Shown here piece after piece: positions 17,112-25,312 of a stretch of DNA of 64,000 bases; position 1 is the stretch's first letter; each line of letters opens with the position of its first letter. The stretch comes from Arthrobacter sp. Leaf234 (GTDB lineage Bacteria; Actinomycetota; Actinomycetes; Actinomycetales; Micrococcaceae), in assembly GCF_001422665.1 (NCBI RefSeq), contig NZ_LMLU01000009.1, forward strand, positions 1 through 64,000. Direction: 5' to 3'. The position numbers were made by a program, and so were the translations under genes. The notes under the pieces were generated by a model. It was not told the origin of the DNA and did no database searches. It was given only the letters and a program-made list of their open reading frames with translations.

Positions 17112-17909
17112 ATGGACCACCACTCAGTACACGCCGTCGAAGGTATCGACCCACGCCTGTCCATCACCCGCAGCGATGCCCCGGATCCCCTGCCGCTGCC
17201 GCCCGTCGTCCTGCTGCACGGTTTCGGGTCGTCGTCGCACCGGAACTGGGTGGACACGGGATGGGTGCGTGTCCTGAACGACGCCGGCCGCTCGGCCATC
17301 ATGATCGACCTCCCCGCGCACGGCGACAGTGCCGCTCCCGCGGATGCGGGGGCGTACGCCCCGAGCCGCATGCGCGCGGACATCCTGCAGGCACTCTTCG
17401 ACGAACGCGTCCTCCCGCTCGAGGCGGACTCGGCGACGTCGGGCGTCGACGTGATCGGCTACTCCCTCGGCTCCCGCCTGGCCTGGGAACTCGGCGCCAC
17501 GCAGCCCGAGATGATCCGCCGCATGGTCCTCGGCGGACCGGGTACGGCCGATCCGCTCGCCGACTTCGATCTGGCCGGGGCGGAACGGTCCCTGGCCGGC
17601 GGCCCTCCCTCCGAGGACCCGACGACGGCGGACCTCCTCCGCATGGCTCAAGCCGTGCCGCACCATGATCTCCCGTCCCTCCTCGCGATGGTGTCGGCCA
17701 TCAAGACCGAGCCCTTCACCCCGGACTCGGCCGTCCCGAAGATGCCCCTGCTCCTGGTGGCCGGGGACCAGGACGACTATGCCGCAGGCATCGCCGACCT
17801 CGAACGATGGGCGCCCGACGCCCGGACGGTGCGCATCGCCGGCAGGAACCACGCGAGTACCATCACGGCCCGGCAGTTCAAGGACGCTGCGGTCGATTTC
17901 CTCTCCTGA
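17112..17909 (+). CDS. Alpha/beta-fold hydrolase
   Basis: The 265-residue protein is a cytoplasmic alpha/beta hydrolase. It has the oxyanion-hole motif LLHGFGSS (residues 34-41), the nucleophile elbow GYSLGS with Ser118, an acidic residue in VAGDQDD after strand 7, and the catalytic His in AGRNHAST near the C-terminus. Substrate (ester, lactone or other) is not deducible. It is divergent from nrtR and shares the operator-containing intergenic region, so NrtR could also touch its expression; that is inference. Confidence 0.88.
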   Translation: MDHHSVHAVEGIDPRLSITRSDAPDPLPLPPVVLLHGFGSSSHRNWVDTGWVRVLNDAGRSAIMIDLPAHGDSAAPADAGAYAPSRMRADILQALFDERVLPLEADSATSGVDVIGYSLGSRLAWELGATQPEMIRRMVLGGPGTADPLADFDLAGAERSLAGGPPSEDPTTADLLRMAQAVPHHDLPSLLAMVSAIKTEPFTPDSAVPKMPLLLVAGDQDDYAAGIADLERWAPDARTVRIAGRNHASTITARQFKDAAVDFLS

Positions 17910-17971
17910 GGTCCCCGGTGACGGTTCGGTAAAGGCGCGTTGTCCCCGGGTCCGGCGCGTTGCCCCGCCGC

Positions 17972-17977
17972 TATACT
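17972..17977 (+). promoter_or_regulatory. -10 box (TATACT) of the Ser/Thr kinase gene
   Basis: TATACT is a strong -10 hexamer; the region 17 bp upstream has no clear -35. Transcription from about 17984 gives a leader of about 67 nt with GGGAGG before the kinase start at 18051. Confidence 0.5.
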
Positions 17978-18050
17978 GTGAACCGGTCAGCAGCCTTACT
18001 GTGAGGTGACGCGCCGACCGGTCACCACAACCTGTCGCGGGAGGACACCC

Positions 18051-19085
18051 ATGGATGTGCTCCTCGCCGACCGCTACCAGACCACCCATCTCCTCGGAGT
18101 CGGCGGGGCGGCCTCCGTCTACCGGGCGGTGGACAGGAACCTCGGCCGGGATGTGGCCGTCAAGATCTTCAACCCGACGACGTCGGACGACGACAGCTAC
18201 CGCCGCCAGCACACCGAGACCATGCTGCTCTCGACGCTGAACCATCCCGGACTCGTGACCCTGCACGACGCCGGCATCCACGAGGACGAGGACGGCCGGA
18301 CGACGGGCTTCCTCGTCATGGAGCTGGTCGACGGCGAGGACCTGCGACATCTGCTCAGGCGGGGCCCGATCCCCGCCGTCGATGTCGCGCAGCTGGGCGC
18401 CGACCTGGCCGACGCCCTGGCGTACATCCACTCGGAGGGCGTCGTGCACCGGGATGTGAAGCCGGCGAACATCCTCATGTTCCACAGCGGCGACAACAGT
18501 ACGCGCCTGTACCCCAAGCTGACGGACTTCGGTATCGCGCGCATGGTCGAGGCGACCATGGCGACGGCCGTGGGCGCCACGATCGGCACGGCGAACTACC
18601 TCAGTCCCGAGCAGGCCAAGGGTGACGCGCTGGACGAGCGCAGCGACATCTACTCCCTCGGGCTCGTGCTGCTCGAGTGCCTCACCGGGCAGAAGGCGTT
18701 CCCGGGGCCCGTGGTGGAGGCCGCACTGGCCCGGCTTCTCCGGCACCCCGACGTGCCTGCAGCCCTCGGCCCCGAGTGGGGCGATCTGCTGCGCGGTATG
18801 ACGGCGCGGGATCCGGGGCTCCGACCGTACGCCCATGACGTCGCCCTGCAGCTGCGCGGGTTCGCCGACGATCATGTCGCGCCGGCGGCGGAGGTGCAGC
18901 GGCCGGGCACCCTCGCCGGGGGAGCACGCGCTCGCGTCCTGCAGGACGACGTGCCGTCGTGCGACAGCGGATCGCCTGACGTCGCCACGGGTGGGGTCAT
19001 CACGGGTGGCGTCATCACCGGGGGCATCATCACCGGCAACATCAGGATTCCCGAACCGCCCGGTCGGGCACCCAGCATCCGCTGA
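18051..19085 (+). CDS. Eukaryotic-type Ser/Thr protein kinase with TGGVI-repeat tail
   Basis: The 344-residue kinase has the glycine loop GVGGAASVYRA (16-26), the ATP-binding Lys38 in DVAVKIF, HRD at 133-135 with VKPANIL, DFG at 159-161 and SPE at 185-187. All catalytic residues are present, so it should be active. It lacks the transmembrane helix and PASTA domains of PknB-type kinases and is probably cytoplasmic. The C-terminal tail after about residue 285 is disordered and holds three tandem TGGVI-type units (DNA 18987-19031), function unknown. The ATG has GGGAGGACACCC upstream. No phosphatase or substrate gene adjoins it. Confidence 0.92.
   Translation: MDVLLADRYQTTHLLGVGGAASVYRAVDRNLGRDVAVKIFNPTTSDDDSYRRQHTETMLLSTLNHPGLVTLHDAGIHEDEDGRTTGFLVMELVDGEDLRHLLRRGPIPAVDVAQLGADLADALAYIHSEGVVHRDVKPANILMFHSGDNSTRLYPKLTDFGIARMVEATMATAVGATIGTANYLSPEQAKGDALDERSDIYSLGLVLLECLTGQKAFPGPVVEAALARLLRHPDVPAALGPEWGDLLRGMTARDPGLRPYAHDVALQLRGFADDHVAPAAEVQRPGTLAGGARARVLQDDVPSCDSGSPDVATGGVITGGVITGGIITGNIRIPEPPGRAPSIR
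18987..19037 (+). repeat. Tandem 15-bp repeat in the kinase tail
   Basis: Three consecutive 15-bp units (18987-19001, 19002-19016, 19017-19031) each encode TGGV/I-I, followed by a partial fourth (ACCGGC). They vary only at a few positions, so they look recently duplicated. Confidence 0.8.
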
Positions 19086-19102
19086 GCACGACTAATCCTC
19101 AG

Positions 19103-19148
19103 CCATGACGAACACCCCGCCGAATGCTCGGCGGGGTGTTCGTCATGG
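19103..19148. terminator. Bidirectional terminator: 21-bp perfect inverted repeat
   Basis: Arms 19103-19123 and 19128-19148 are perfect complements of 21 bp around the loop ATGC; the core is AACACCCCGCCGA. It sits between the kinase gene (plus) and the 53-aa acidic protein gene (minus), so it can end both transcripts. No long T-run is present. Confidence 0.75.
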
Positions 19149-19262
19149 ATGGTCGGGAACCGCTCTCGGCGCCTCCACGGGGTGGCTGCGGTCCGGGCCG
19201 GGTCTCGCCGGCCGACGTCCCGGCGTCAGGCCCGGAGCAGGTTCCTTGCCGTCACGGCGGGG

Positions 19263-19424
19263 TCAGGCTCCGTCGCCCTCGTCCTCCTCGGGCTCGAAGT
19301 GGCTGGCCTCCTCCATGGCGCCCGCCGCCACGCCGTCCTCGCCCGAGGGGATGGTGCCCTCCGGGCCCGCGCCGTCGGTGTCGGCCTGATCGTGATCCTG
19401 GTGCTCGGTACCGTCGGTACTCAT
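19263..19424 (-). CDS. Small acidic hypothetical protein (53 aa)
   Basis: This short frame starts at ATG 19424 with GGAGGA 4 nt upstream and ends at TGA 19263-19265. The 53 residues are strongly acidic and Gly-rich: MSTDGTEHQDHDQAD at the start and HFEPEEDEGDGA at the end, with no Cys, Lys or Arg. A TAGGAT -10 box lies about 30 bp upstream. The bidirectional terminator follows the gene. No function is recognised; the composition suggests an intrinsically disordered cytoplasmic protein. The ribosome-binding site, promoter and terminator together make it likely to be real. Confidence 0.7.
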   Translation of the reverse strand: MSTDGTEHQDHDQADTDGAGPEGTIPSGEDGVAAGAMEEASHFEPEEDEGDGA

Positions 19425-19453
19425 GCGTCCTCCTGCATCTCGGGTGTCCTTCG

Positions 19454-19459
19454 ATCCTA
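19454..19459 (-). promoter_or_regulatory. -10 box (TAGGAT) of the 53-aa protein gene
   Basis: On the minus strand TAGGAT lies 29 bp before the ATG at 19424, giving a leader of about 23 nt that contains GGAGGA. Confidence 0.45.
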
Positions 19460-19529
19460 GGGGTGGCGGGAGCCGATGGACAGCCGACTGATGATGTGAA
19501 CGGTTGGACCGCGGTGATGAACGCTGCTG

Positions 19530-20927
19530 TCAGGCGGCCCGGACGCGGCGGAGAGTGATGGCCGAGGCAACGCCGAGCAGCAGCAGGACGGCAGCGGCGA
19601 GCGCCGGGACGAGCGCCGCGCCGGCAGCTCCGCCTGCTTCGGCGAGAGTGCCGGCCAGCGCTGACCCGATGGCCGTCCCCGCCACGATGCCGCTCGCCAG
19701 GAAGGTCATGACGGTACCGAGGCGGTGCGCCGGAGCCACGGCCGATCCGATCGAGAAGATGGTCACCATGGTCGGCCCGACGAAAAGGCCGAGGACCAGG
19801 AGGACCAGCACCATCGCGCCGACCGAGCTAGGCACGACGAGCGCGGCTGCGGCTGCGGTCATGGCGAGGGCGGAGGCGGTCCAACGGGCGGTGTGGCGGA
19901 ATCGTCGCGACCAGTAGGCCACGGACAGGGCGGCAGCGGCTGAACTCAGCCCCATGACCGCGTACAGCAGACCGGACGATTCTGCAGCCCCGAACTCGCC
20001 GGTGAACGCCGTGAGGAACGTCTGGGTGGAGCCGAAGAAGGTCCCCATGGCGATCATGCCCGCGACGGGGATCAGCACGAACCACGCGCCCGCAGGCGCA
20101 GGATCGGTCTCCTCCGGCGCGTCCGACCCGTGCGACCGAACGGGGTCCTGACCCACGGTGACCGTGCCCGAGGATGGTCCGGCCTCTCTCCCCTGCTGCC
20201 CGTCGACCTTCCGGGGCGCGTCCCTCCGGGTATCGCTGAAGGCTACGGTCCGGTGCACGGCGAAGGCGCTGACCAGGGTGAGCGTCAGAACCGCAGCAAG
20301 AGCGAGCGGCAGCCAGGGTGCGAGGAGGGACGCGAGCAGCCCCACGAGTGCAGGCCCGAGGACGAAGGTCAGTTCGTCGGCCGTTCCCTCGTAGGACAGC
20401 GCGGTGTCCAGCGCCGAGCGGGGACCGCGCCGGGTCATCGCCATCCACCGGACGCGCGCGAGCGGACCGATCTGCGGGCAGGTGAAGCCCATCGCGAAGG
20501 AGGAGAGGAGCACGAGGGCGAGTCCCGAGCCGGCGAAGCCGGAACGGGTCATCGTCACCACGAGCAGGCCGATGATGGCCAGCGTGTTCAGCATCGCCGA
20601 GGCGAGCAGGACGATCCTCTGCCCACGACGGTCGGCGAGGTACCCCAGGAGGGGCGCACCCGTCGCGGATCCGAGTCCCACGGCACCGGCCGCGAAGCCG
20701 CCGGCGGCGTAGGAGCCGCTAGCCGTGGTGACGAGCGTCAGTGCGCCGACCGTGAGCATGGCGAGCGGGAGGCGGGCGAACAGGCCGATGACGAGGAAGG
20801 ACGGGCCCGCGAGCTGCGGGAGGACACCGAAGCGGCCGAGCCTGGACCGGCGGCCTGGTGCGGCCTCGGGTGGCGTGCTCGGGGGCGGCGGAGGGGTCGG
20901 CGATACCGGGGTGGGGTTCTTGTACAT
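19530..20927 (-). CDS. MFS transporter
   Basis: The 465-residue protein has about 12 hydrophobic helices with the MFS motif A-like loop GYLADRRGQRIVLL after the second helix, and a long polar central loop (about residues 240-285) between the halves. It begins with a Pro-rich cytoplasmic tail (PTPPPPPSTPPEAAPG). Major facilitator proteins of this type are mostly proton-coupled exporters of drugs or sugars; the substrate is not deducible. The ATG at 20927 has GGAAAG very close; an ATG six codons upstream is an alternative. It lies 71 bp downstream of sbcC on the same strand. Confidence 0.88.
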   Translation of the reverse strand: MYKNPTPVSPTPPPPPSTPPEAAPGRRSRLGRFGVLPQLAGPSFLVIGLFARLPLAMLTVGALTLVTTASGSYAAGGFAAGAVGLGSATGAPLLGYLADRRGQRIVLLASAMLNTLAIIGLLVVTMTRSGFAGSGLALVLLSSFAMGFTCPQIGPLARVRWMAMTRRGPRSALDTALSYEGTADELTFVLGPALVGLLASLLAPWLPLALAAVLTLTLVSAFAVHRTVAFSDTRRDAPRKVDGQQGREAGPSSGTVTVGQDPVRSHGSDAPEETDPAPAGAWFVLIPVAGMIAMGTFFGSTQTFLTAFTGEFGAAESSGLLYAVMGLSSAAAALSVAYWSRRFRHTARWTASALAMTAAAAALVVPSSVGAMVLVLLVLGLFVGPTMVTIFSIGSAVAPAHRLGTVMTFLASGIVAGTAIGSALAGTLAEAGGAAGAALVPALAAAVLLLLGVASAITLRRVRAA

Positions 20928-20998
20928 CTGCTTTCCGGGTTGCATGGAACGCGCATCGTCCCCCCTCCCGATGCGCCCGACCCGGTAACGCCTCGATT

Positions 20999-23900
20999 TT
21001 ACACGCTGACGGGCTGCTCCACGAAGCGGAGACTCGAGCCCTGCCGACCCTTCACCACCTGCAGCTGGGCGCTCACGCGCTGCTTCAACTCGGGCACGTG
21101 GCTGACGAGCCCGACGACGCGGCCGCCACTGCGGAGCCCTTCCAGGGCGTCCATCACCTGCTCGAGGGCCTGGTCGTCGAGCGAGCCGAACCCCTCGTCG
21201 ACGAACAGTGTCTCGATGTCGAGTCCTCCGGCTTCCTGCTGCACCACGTCGGCGAGGCCCAGCGCGAGAGCGAGGGACGCCATGAAGGACTCTCCGCCCG
21301 AGAGGGTCGAGGTGTCCCGCCGGTTCCCCGTCCAGCCGTCGATGACGTTCAGCCCAAGTCCCGAGCGCTTGTTCCCGGCCGTCGCGTCGCTGTGGACGAG
21401 CTGGTAGCGGCCGTCCGACATCTCGAGCAACCGTTCGGTGGCCGCTGCCGCGACCTGCTCGAGGCGCGACGCGAGCACGTAGGTGGCGAGCGACATCTTG
21501 TACAGATTGTCCCCGCCCCCTCGGGCTGTCTCGGCGATCGAGGAGGTGAGCTGCGCCCGCTCGCGCAGCGGGGCGATCCGCTCCTCGATCCGGGCCAGCT
21601 GGAGCGCGTACGCCTCGAGCTGCGTGACGGAGTGGCCGAGGACTTCGGCCGTGATACCCGCCCGGTGGGCCCGGGTCCGGAGTTCCACCGCGGCAGAGTG
21701 GGCCGCCCGTTCGTCGTCCTCGGTGGGGGCGGCAAGTCCGTCCGCCTCGTCCCGGAGGCCCTGCGTGATCTCGTCGTCCTCCCACGCGGCGTCGAGCCGG
21801 TGGCCCTGCACCTCGTGGTCCGCAACCGACGTGCGGGTGCGGGCAAGCAGCGCATCCGGCATCAGTGCCGTCCGCGCCTCCTCCGCGTCGTCGAACGGCG
21901 TACCGGACAGCGCGCCGAGGAGCCGCGCCCGGCTGGCCTCGAGCATGGCGCCGGCACGGTCGCAGCCTTCGGTGGCGCGACGGACCGCGTCGAGGTCGCG
22001 TGCGGCGCTCTCCACCTCCGCGGTCCGGACCGCGAGTGACGCCGCCCCGGCCCGGAGTTCGTCGATCCGGCGCGAGAGGAGGCGGTCCTGATCCGCCAGC
22101 GAGCCCTGTCGGGCCTCGGCATCGCTGCGTTCGGCACGCGCCACGTCCTGGCGGACCCGGAGCCGCTCCTCCTCCTCCGCCGCGAGCGCCACGCGCTCCT
22201 CGACCGATACGCCTTCGGCCTGCGCCGCCTCCGCCTCCTGCAGTCTGACGCGCGCGTCGAGGACGGCGGCCTCGACGTCGTCCGCACTCCGATCGCCTCC
22301 CCGCGCGGCGAGGTCCGCGATCTCGAGCCGGACGGCATCCCGCACCCCCCTCGCTTCCTGCAGCGCAGCCTCGGCCTCCGCCTGCCGGCGGCGGGCTTCC
22401 TGCTCCTGCCCGAGGGTGACCCGGTCACCGCCGGGTGACGCGACGGGCGCGGGATGCTCCGGGCTCCCGCAGACCGGGCACGGCTCGCCGTCCTCCAGGC
22501 GCTCCGCGAGCTCCTCTGCCGACTGTTCGAGCCGCAGGCGCAGCAGGTCGAGCCACCGCTCCTTGAGGTCGAGGAAGGACTCCGACGCGCGCAGGTACGC
22601 ACTGTCGGCCCGCCTGCCCTGCTCCTCCGCCGCCCCGAACTGCTCGACCACCCGTCCCACAGTCTCCACCGCGACCTGTTCCGCGCGGAGGTGCGCGAGG
22701 CCGTCAGCGGCCCGACGCAACGGTCCCAGGCGTTCGAGGTCCTCCGCCCGGCGACGCCGGAGGGCATCGAGCTCCCTGTCGACGGCGTCCATCGTCGCGT
22801 CGAGGGCGGCCAGGTCCTTCTGCACGCCGACGAGGTCGCGACGCACGTCCTGGCGTCGCCGCTCGTCCGGCAGCGCCGCTTTCAGGACGGCGGACGCGGC
22901 CGACGCCACGTCGAACGCCGCCGACACCCGGGCGCGGTCCTTCTCGGACCCGGCCCCGCTGAGCACCACGTCGGCGTCCAGGTAGTCGGCCACCACGGCA
23001 TTGGCTCGGGCTCGTTCGATCGACGCGTCCTGTTCCAGGCGGGCCCGGTCCGCTGCGGACGCGGCATCATCGGCGAGGTCGAGGACGCTGCCGAGCGCGC
23101 GGGCCTCGTCGTGGCGTCGCACTGCGTCGACGGACCGGGCGATCGCCTCGGCCTTCCCCTCGTGCTCCGTCCGCTGGGCACGGAGCCGCGCGAGTGCCGC
23201 CGAGCGGCTCCGCCGCCGGGATACGGCCGCTAGGGCACCGTCGGCCAGCGCGCTGCCCTCCGCCAGCTCCGTGCTCTCGGCCGAGGCCTCCTCCCACCGC
23301 GCCCGCACGGCCTCGGTCAGTCCATGGGTCCCCGTGGCGGGGTCCGGAGCAGGGGGCGACGCCCCGGCGGACACCGTCACGGTCCCCTCGACCCCGACGC
23401 CGTGCCGCTGGGCCTCGTCCACGGCCCGGAGGTAGACGTGCCGCTGGTTCGCCTGTTCCTCCTCGAGCGCCCGGGTGGAGCGGTGGCTCTCCTCGAGGAA
23501 CAACCGTTCGAGGTCCTCGAACCGCGTGGTCGAGAACAGGCGCTGCAGGAGCTCCCGTCGGGGCTTCGCGTCCGCGCGGAGGAACGCCGCGAATTCCCCC
23601 TGGGGCAGCATCACCACCTTCGTGAACTGCTCCTTGTCCATGCCGAGGAGCTGCTGCAGCTCGAGCCCCGCCTCGTCGTTCCGCGCGGACTTCTGGACCC
23701 AGTCGCCATCGACGCGCTCACTGAGCAGCGTCCTCGCCTGCTCGGTCGTGGTGCCGCTCCCACGGCGTGCGGGCCGCTCCCAGGACGGTGACCGCACCAC
23801 CCGGAAGCGCCGGTCGCCGACCGAGAACTCGAGGCACACCTCGGGCGCCACCGACTCCGCGGCATGATCGCTCCGGAGCCGCTTGGCTGCCTGCCTGGCG

Positions 23901-24073
23901 CCGGGTACGGACCCGTACAGCGCGAAGCACACCGCGTCCAGGACGCTGGACTTGCCGGCGCCGGTCGGTCCGTTGAGCAGGAACAGGCCCTGGTCCGACA
24001 GGGCGTCGAAATCGACGTGCTGACGGTCGGCGAACGGCCCGAAGGCCTGGATCTCGAGGAGATGGAGCCTCAT
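20999..24073 (-). CDS. sbcC: Exonuclease subunit SbcC (SMC-like ATPase)
   Basis: SbcC is the ATPase of the SbcCD (Rad50-Mre11) nuclease that opens hairpins and processes DNA ends. The 1024-residue protein has Walker A GPTGAGKS at 35-42, long coiled coils on both sides of a zinc hook CPVCGSPEHP at about 530, and a C-terminal lobe with the signature SLSGGESFMASLALALGLA and Walker B TLFVDEGFGSLD. The ATG has GGGGAG 4 nt upstream, and this site overlaps the end of sbcD, 9 bp away, so the two are co-translated. The coiled-coil region is rich in Arg/Glu/Ala, as expected. Confidence 0.97.
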   Translation of the reverse strand: MRLHLLEIQAFGPFADRQHVDFDALSDQGLFLLNGPTGAGKSSVLDAVCFALYGSVPGARQAAKRLRSDHAAESVAPEVCLEFSVGDRRFRVVRSPSWERPARRGSGTTTEQARTLLSERVDGDWVQKSARNDEAGLELQQLLGMDKEQFTKVVMLPQGEFAAFLRADAKPRRELLQRLFSTTRFEDLERLFLEESHRSTRALEEEQANQRHVYLRAVDEAQRHGVGVEGTVTVSAGASPPAPDPATGTHGLTEAVRARWEEASAESTELAEGSALADGALAAVSRRRSRSAALARLRAQRTEHEGKAEAIARSVDAVRRHDEARALGSVLDLADDAASAADRARLEQDASIERARANAVVADYLDADVVLSGAGSEKDRARVSAAFDVASAASAVLKAALPDERRRQDVRRDLVGVQKDLAALDATMDAVDRELDALRRRRAEDLERLGPLRRAADGLAHLRAEQVAVETVGRVVEQFGAAEEQGRRADSAYLRASESFLDLKERWLDLLRLRLEQSAEELAERLEDGEPCPVCGSPEHPAPVASPGGDRVTLGQEQEARRRQAEAEAALQEARGVRDAVRLEIADLAARGGDRSADDVEAAVLDARVRLQEAEAAQAEGVSVEERVALAAEEEERLRVRQDVARAERSDAEARQGSLADQDRLLSRRIDELRAGAASLAVRTAEVESAARDLDAVRRATEGCDRAGAMLEASRARLLGALSGTPFDDAEEARTALMPDALLARTRTSVADHEVQGHRLDAAWEDDEITQGLRDEADGLAAPTEDDERAAHSAAVELRTRAHRAGITAEVLGHSVTQLEAYALQLARIEERIAPLRERAQLTSSIAETARGGGDNLYKMSLATYVLASRLEQVAAAATERLLEMSDGRYQLVHSDATAGNKRSGLGLNVIDGWTGNRRDTSTLSGGESFMASLALALGLADVVQQEAGGLDIETLFVDEGFGSLDDQALEQVMDALEGLRSGGRVVGLVSHVPELKQRVSAQLQVVKGRQGSSLRFVEQPVSV

Positions 24074-24082
24074 GGCACTCCC

Positions 24083-25246
24083 CTACTTCTCGTACGCGCC
24101 GCTGAGGGCGGCGTCCACGGTGGTGCGGACCAGGGCGCGCTCCTCGGCCGACACCGACCGGCCCCGGACATGGTCGAGGAAACCGCAGCAGACCTCGGCG
24201 TCGTCCCTGGCCTCGGCGATCCGCTGGCTGTAGGTGCGGTGGTCCGTCCTCTCGCCGCCCTCGGGCTCGAAGGCCAGGACGAGTGTGTCCGGGAAGCGTG
24301 TGCGCAGGCGCTCCATGGCGCGGGCGGGCCGCTCGGCATCGGTGAGCGTCACGTGACAGTAGGCCGCTTCGGCCCACTCGAGTCCATCTCGGCCCAGCAG
24401 GTCGTCGAGGGTTCCGCGCAGCACCGCCAGGTCGCGGGGTGCCGGCCACTGGACCGCGCGGACCTCGCCGACGCCGTCCCGTGTCACGTCGATCAGCCAC
24501 GCGCCCTTCGCCTGATGCGCTTCCGAGAAGGAGTAGGCGAGCGGTGAGCCCGAATAGCGGACCGTCTCCGAGAGCTTCTGCCGGCCATGCAGGTGCCCGA
24601 GTGCGGCGTAGCCGAACCCGTCGAACAGCGCCAGGGGCACCGAGCCGAGGCCGCCGATGGCGAGGTCCCTCTCGCTGTCGGATCCCGTACCCCCTGCGGC
24701 GAAGGTGTGCGCCATGACGATGGAGACGATGCGCCGACCCTCCGACCGCTCGGCGATGTCCGTGCGGATGCGGCCCAGGGCCGCCGTGGTGACAGCCGTG
24801 TGGGTGCTGGACCCTGCTCCGAGGGCGTCGGCGACGACGCGCGGTTCGAGATACGGGACGCCGTAGACGGCGAGGTCGGTGTCCTCCCCGAGCTGCCGCA
24901 GCACCGGGACGGCGACGTCGTCGAGCCGCGTGCGGAGGTGCACGCCGCCGCGTGCCAGGATGCGGCCGCCGAAGCCGAGGCGGGTCGCCGAATCGTGGTT
25001 GCCGCTGCTCACCACCACCTCCGCGCCCGCGACCGTCAGTCGATCCAGGGCGTCGTCGAAGAGCGCGACGACGTCGACGGCGGGCAGCGCCCGGTCGTAC
25101 ACGTCTCCGGCGACGAGGACCATCTCCACGCCTTCCTCGCGCACCGTCTTCTCGAGGTTGTCGATGAAGATCCGCTGCGCGTCGAGGGTCCCGGTGCCAT
25201 GGAACGAACGCCCGAGATGCCAGTCCGAGGTGTGGAGGATCTTCAT
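24083..25246 (-). CDS. sbcD: Exonuclease subunit SbcD (Mre11-like nuclease)
   Basis: SbcD is the manganese-dependent nuclease partner of SbcC. The 387-residue protein has the phosphoesterase motifs HTSDWHLGR near residue 5, VLVAGDVYDR, SSGNHDSA and ALGHLHGRQ, which carry the metal ligands. The ATG at 25246 is chosen because a TAGCGT -10 box ends 7 nt upstream, giving a leaderless start, and because homologues begin MKILHTSDWHLG; another ATG ten codons upstream is possible. It is first in the sbcD-sbcC pair. Confidence 0.96.
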   Translation of the reverse strand: MKILHTSDWHLGRSFHGTGTLDAQRIFIDNLEKTVREEGVEMVLVAGDVYDRALPAVDVVALFDDALDRLTVAGAEVVVSSGNHDSATRLGFGGRILARGGVHLRTRLDDVAVPVLRQLGEDTDLAVYGVPYLEPRVVADALGAGSSTHTAVTTAALGRIRTDIAERSEGRRIVSIVMAHTFAAGGTGSDSERDLAIGGLGSVPLALFDGFGYAALGHLHGRQKLSETVRYSGSPLAYSFSEAHQAKGAWLIDVTRDGVGEVRAVQWPAPRDLAVLRGTLDDLLGRDGLEWAEAAYCHVTLTDAERPARAMERLRTRFPDTLVLAFEPEGGERTDHRTYSQRIAEARDDAEVCCGFLDHVRGRSVSAEERALVRTTVDAALSGAYEK

Positions 25247-25253
25247 GATTTTC

Positions 25254-25259
25254 ACGCTA
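25254..25259 (-). promoter_or_regulatory. -10 box (TAGCGT) of leaderless sbcD
   Basis: On the minus strand TAGCGT ends 7 nt before the ATG at 25246; no Shine-Dalgarno sequence is present. Confidence 0.5.
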
Positions 25260-25312
25260 CCGCTGGTCGCCGACATTCACCGGACCGTGCGCGGCGGGCC
25301 GCCCCGAACCGC

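Noticed and set aside
20738-20956. Frame with strong GGGAGGGGGG upstream, overlapping the MFS start
   Set aside because: The translation is Arg/Pro/Ser-rich shadow sequence; the alternate frame encodes a clear MFS protein.
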